Assembly (NCBI GenBank): GCA_019308625.1
Contig: JAFDHU010000085.1
Span: forward strand, 1 to 8,742
Length of the DNA: 8,742 bases
Reading direction: 5' to 3'
From: Deltaproteobacteria bacterium
GTDB taxonomy: Bacteria > Desulfobacterota > Desulfobaccia > Desulfobaccales > 0-14-0-80-60-11
The notes under the pieces were generated by a model. The model made no database searches. It saw only the letters and a program-made list of their open reading frames with translations, and had not been told where the DNA came from. Of this stretch, positions 6,542 through 8,742 are shown piece after piece. The position numbers and the translations under genes were made by a program. How positions within the stretch are numbered: position 1 is the stretch's first letter; every line of letters begins with the position of its first letter.

Positions 6542-6611
6542 ATAGTTAGCAGCCTGAGGACCGGAGAATCTGCTGCCGGCACACCTCAAGCACTGCGACT
6601 GGAAGGTGTCG

Positions 6612-6650
6612 ATGCGGGAGGTGGCAGTCCCGCCAGGCTGCCTGGCCTAA
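6612..6650 (+). CDS. Possible 12-codon leader peptide before the terminator
   Basis: ATG at 6612 is preceded by GGAAGG at 5-nt spacing and reads MREVAVPPGCLA, then TAA at 6648-6650, seven bases before the terminator stem. Two of twelve codons are Val and one is Leu, a modest enrichment for a leader controlling ilvB. The two Val codons (6621-6623, 6627-6629) lie just before the first of three mutually exclusive hairpins, where ribosome stalling would matter. A weakness is that a ribosome on the TAA would cover part of the terminator stem, unlike classic leaders. The small size means chance is a real alternative. Confidence 0.3.
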   Translation: MREVAVPPGCLA

Positions 6651-6657
6651 AGCTTGG

Positions 6658-6683
6658 GCCATGCGTGCAGCATGGCTTTTTTT
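6658..6683 (+). terminator. Intrinsic (rho-independent) terminator
   Basis: GCCATGC (6658-6664) and GCATGGC (6670-6676) form a perfect 7-bp stem around a 5-nt loop, followed at once by seven T (6677-6683). It is the clearest terminator in the window and acts on plus-strand transcription. It is 350 bp past the DUF3108 stop and 222 bp before the DUF465 start. It could therefore end a small RNA, end read-through from DUF3108, or work as an attenuator for the ilv operon. Confidence 0.85.
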
Positions 6684-6831
6684 ATGCGGAAAAGCTGCTT
6701 TCCTGCCCCGGCCGGCAGGTCAACCGGCGGCGCTGAGCCGGGAGCTTGGTCCGCCCGTCCTTCCCCCGGCCAAAGAACCCTCATAAACCAGCCCGGCCTC
6801 TTGTCTGCAAAATCATTGATGATTCGCCTAG

Positions 6832-6860
6832 TTGACAACCATCAGGAATTTTTTTAAGAT
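6832..6860 (+). promoter_or_regulatory. Sigma-70 type promoter for the DUF465-ilvB operon
   Basis: A perfect TTGACA -35 box (6832-6837), 17-bp spacer and TAAGAT -10 box (6855-6860, 4 of 6), with a T-run in the spacer. Predicted start is near 6867, about 40 nt before the DUF465 ATG. It lies downstream of the terminator at 6658-6683, so transcripts from here escape any control at that terminator. The 148 bp between terminator and promoter (6684-6831) hold no feature I can support. Confidence 0.65.
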
Positions 6861-6905
6861 TTTTCATTGAAATTTCGGCCATTCTGCGGGAGAAGAGGAA
6901 CGGAG

Positions 6906-7139
6906 ATGGAAAAGCATGACTTGGAACTCATCAACCGTTATATAGAGATGGATCCAGAGCTCAAACGTTACATGGATGAGCATCTGGAGTATGAGCGGCT
7001 TTTGGAGGAGTTTAACCGCCGGCCTTATCTCACCGCGGAGGAGAGCCTGGAGAGGAAGCGTTTACAAAAATTAAAGCTGGCCGGACGGGATAAAATAGAG
7101 CAAATTTTGGCCAAGTATCGTAAGGAAGCAGCCACATGA
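6906..7139 (+). CDS. DUF465 (YdcH-like) small helical protein
   Basis: A 77-residue charged, all-helical protein. The central part ELKRYMDEHLEYERLLEEFNRRPYLTAEES...KRLQKLKLAGRDKIEQIL (about 18-68) matches the DUF465 pattern: a helix, an RPYLT-type turn, then a basic second helix ending in a KD/RD-x-IE motif. The family forms short antiparallel coiled-coil hairpins; no function is established that I know of. Start: ATG at 6906 is preceded by AGAGGA at 6-nt spacing and gives the usual family length. A TTG at 6867 would add thirteen residues without family similarity, and it coincides with the predicted transcription start. Its TGA overlaps the ilvB ATG by four bases (ATGA), so the two are translated as a coupled pair. 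The promoter lies 46 bp upstream. Whether it affects acetolactate synthase is unknown. Confidence 0.85.
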   Translation: MEKHDLELINRYIEMDPELKRYMDEHLEYERLLEEFNRRPYLTAEESLERKRLQKLKLAGRDKIEQILAKYRKEAAT

Positions 7140-8742
7140 GCAAACAGATGACTGGAGCCCAAATCTTTTGGCAGAGTTTGGAACGCCAGGGAGTGAAGCA
7201 CGTTTTTGGCCTTCCTGGTGGAGCCGTGATTGATATTTACGACGAGCTGGTCAAATTTCCGAAAATTAAGCATATTCTGGTACGCCACGAGCAGGCGGCG
7301 GTGCATGCGGCGGATGGCTATGCCCGGGCCAGCGGCTCGGTAGGCGTGGCCTTGGTGACCTCGGGGCCCGGTGCCACCAACACCGTGAGTGGCATCGCCA
7401 GCGCCTACATGGACTCCATTCCGGTGGTGGTGTTCACCGGACAGGTGCCCACCGCGCTCATCGGTAACGACGCCTTCCAAGAAGTGGACATTGTGGGCAT
7501 CACCCGTCCCTGCACCAAGCACAACTATCTGGTCAAGCGGGTGGAGGATTTGGCCCTTACCATTGCCGAGGCCTTTCATATCGCCCGCTCCGGGCGCCCC
7601 GGCCCGGTACTGGTGGACCTTCCCAAGGACGTCATCACCGGCAAGTGTGCGCCCCACTTCCCGGAAGTGGTCAAAATCAAGGGCTACAATCCCACCTATC
7701 ACGCCCATCCCCGCCAAGTGCGCCGGGCCCTGAATCTGATTTTGCAGGCGGAGCAGCCGGTGCTGTATACCGGTGGGGGCATCGTCTTGGCGGATGCCAG
7801 CGAAGAGCTTCTCAAGTTCGCCGAAGCCTTGCAAATCCCGGTGACCAGCACCCTGATGGGGCTGGGGGGCTTCCCGGGCGACCACCCCCTGTGGATGGGC
7901 ATGCTGGGGATGCACGGCACCTACGCCGCCAATATGGCGGTGGCCAACTCGGATGTGCTGATTGCCGTGGGAGCCCGCTTTGACGACCGGGTGACCGGCA
8001 AACTGGATGAGTTCGCCCCCCGGGCCAAAATCATTCATATTGATATAGATCCCAGCTCCATCAGCAAAAATGTGGTGGTGGACATCCCCCTGGTGGGTGA
8101 CTGCCGGGACGCCCTGAAGCAGCTCAACGAGCTTCTGGCCGAACAGGAGCCCCGGGACTGGACCAGCATCCGGGAACCTTGGCTGGACACTATTCGGGGC
8201 TGGCAGCAAAAATACCCCCTCACCTATGACAAGAACGATCCCAATACCATCAAACCCCAGATGGTGGTGGAAAAGCTGTGGGAGCTGAGCAACGGCGAAG
8301 CCTACATCACCACCGAGGTGGGCCAGAACCAGATGTGGGCGGCCCAGTTTTACAGGTTCAAGAAGCCGCGGCGGCTGATGACCTCCGGGGGCCTGGGCTG
8401 CATGGGCTACGGCTTCCCCGCGGCCATGGGGGTGCAGGCGGCCAAGCCCGACGCCCTGGTCATTGATATCGCCGGCGACGGCAGCTTCCAGATGAACATT
8501 CAGGAACTGGCCACCGTGGTGGAACACAACCTGCCGGTCAAGGTGGCCATCCTTAACAATTACTACCTGGGCATGGTCCGCCAGTGGCAGCAGATTTTCT
8601 ATGAAAAGCGCTATAGCCAGACCTCCCTGGCCGTGGCCCCGGACTTTGTCAAGCTGGCCGAGGCTTACGGGGCGGTGGGTTTGCGGGCCACCCGGCCCGA
8701 TGAAGTGGAGCCGGTCATCCGGGAGGCTTTCAATACCCCGCG
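7136..8742 (+). CDS. ilvB: Acetolactate synthase large (catalytic) subunit, 3' end cut by window edge
   Basis: There are 535 complete codons and the frame is open to the right edge, so roughly 30 residues of the usual 560-570 are missing. This ThDP- and FAD-dependent enzyme condenses two pyruvates (or pyruvate with 2-oxobutyrate), the first shared step of valine, leucine and isoleucine synthesis. Motifs in order: FGLPGGAVIDIYDEL (about 24-38); RHEQAAVHAADGYARA with catalytic Glu52; TSGPGATN (about 75-82); GRPGPVLVDLPKDV (about 153-166); the central FAD-binding domain with VGARFDDRVTGKL (about 278-290) and HIDIDP (301-306); then the ThDP/Mg motif GDGSFQMNIQEL through ILNNYYLGMVRQWQQ (about 447-486). 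LGMVRQWQ marks it as an anabolic biosynthetic type. Start: ATG overlaps the DUF465 stop (ATGA), with AAGGA about 10 nt upstream. The regulatory subunit (ilvN/ilvH) would be expected just past the edge. A long minus-strand frame opposite it (8527-7025) is a shadow. Confidence 0.97.
   Translation, partial: MSKQMTGAQIFWQSLERQGVKHVFGLPGGAVIDIYDELVKFPKIKHILVRHEQAAVHAADGYARASGSVGVALVTSGPGATNTVSGIASAYMDSIPVVVFTGQVPTALIGNDAFQEVDIVGITRPCTKHNYLVKRVEDLALTIAEAFHIARSGRPGPVLVDLPKDVITGKCAPHFPEVVKIKGYNPTYHAHPRQVRRALNLILQAEQPVLYTGGGIVLADASEELLKFAEALQIPVTSTLMGLGGFPGDHPLWMGMLGMHGTYAANMAVANSDVLIAVGARFDDRVTGKLDEFAPRAKIIHIDIDPSSISKNVVVDIPLVGDCRDALKQLNELLAEQEPRDWTSIREPWLDTIRGWQQKYPLTYDKNDPNTIKPQMVVEKLWELSNGEAYITTEVGQNQMWAAQFYRFKKPRRLMTSGGLGCMGYGFPAAMGVQAAKPDALVIDIAGDGSFQMNIQELATVVEHNLPVKVAILNNYYLGMVRQWQQIFYEKRYSQTSLAVAPDFVKLAEAYGAVGLRATRPDEVEPVIREAFNTP

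Larger units (their letters stand above)
6548..6683 (+). ncRNA. Candidate structured small RNA or leader ending in an intrinsic terminator
   Basis: The segment folds by eye into a series of hairpins. TGAGG/CCTCA (6555-6559 with 6584-6588) encloses CCGG/CCGG (6561-6564 with 6576-6579). CGAC/GTCG pairs 6596-6599 with 6608-6611. GCGGGA/TCCCGC is a perfect 6-bp stem (6614-6619 with 6628-6633). GCCAGG/CCTGGC is another perfect stem (6632-6637 with 6641-6646). Last comes the terminator hairpin. The loop GGCAG (6623-6627) could also pair with CTGCC (6638-6642). I compared it with tmRNA, SRP RNA, RNase P RNA, 6S RNA, and TPP, cobalamin, glycine and c-di-GMP riboswitch cores from memory and found no convincing match. 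The 5' end is a guess from the promoter-like boxes. It could be a standalone sRNA or an upstream leader of the ilv operon. Confidence 0.45.

Noticed and set aside
6531..6545. Four-codon frame ATG-CTT-ATT-AAA-TAG as an ilv leader peptide
   Set aside because: Too short, no properly spaced ribosome site, and it overlaps the -10-like box.
6347..6589. 80-codon minus-strand frame in the non-coding stretch
   Set aside because: Arg/Pro-rich low-complexity product, no family features, and it overlaps the putative RNA promoter and 5' hairpin.
6548..6650. TPP or cobalamin riboswitch upstream of the ilv operon
   Set aside because: A CTGAG motif and a TCCCGCC motif drew attention, but the remaining conserved core elements (the 5' GGGGTGC of TPP, the B12 box) are absent.
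7025..8527. 500-codon minus-strand open frame
   Set aside because: It lies opposite ilvB, whose motifs are unambiguous. The antisense product is His/Gly-rich with no recognisable domain.

Overview
This GC-rich window holds eight protein genes plus one non-coding stretch of about 600 bp. Two of the eight genes are cut by the window edges. The gene set and mix suggest a Thermodesulfobacteriota-type ('deltaproteobacterial') chromosome: a YjbQ-family enzyme, PyrR without other pyr genes, a DUF3108 exported protein, and a DUF465 gene coupled to ilvB. The lineage call is an inference from gene types and composition; nothing in the window is diagnostic. I see no rRNA, tRNA, CRISPR array, transposase or phage gene.

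Left block (1-3833, minus strand). A good sigma-70 promoter (3805-3833) drives pyrR. The pyrR stop overlaps the start of a 410-residue protein of unknown function (ATGA overlap). After a 137-bp gap with two small dyads comes a yjbQ/UPF0047 gene. Its stop codon abuts the ATG of a large unknown protein that runs off the left edge. All four genes face the same way and may form one transcript.

Middle (3834-5410). A divergent spacer of about 310 bp separates pyrR from a 107-residue J-domain protein on the plus strand. This converges, with only 6 bp between stop codons, on an alpha/beta-hydrolase gene on the minus strand. A second divergent spacer contains a perfect 12-bp palindrome.

Right block (5411-8742, plus strand). 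An exported DUF3108 protein is followed directly by a palindrome resembling dispersed repeats. Then comes non-coding DNA containing a structured segment that ends in a textbook intrinsic terminator (6658-6683). That segment may be a small RNA of about 136 nt or an attenuator. It contains a possible 12-codon leader peptide with two valine codons, and three hairpins that exclude one another. About 150 bp past the terminator, a promoter with a perfect TTGACA box leads into a DUF465 gene. The DUF465 gene overlaps ilvB (acetolactate synthase large subunit, branched-chain amino acid synthesis) by four bases; ilvB runs off the right edge.

The most interesting item is the 6513-6683 segment: either an undescribed standalone RNA or a regulatory leader for the ilv operon. 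The two unknown genes tied to pyrR and yjbQ are the next best leads.
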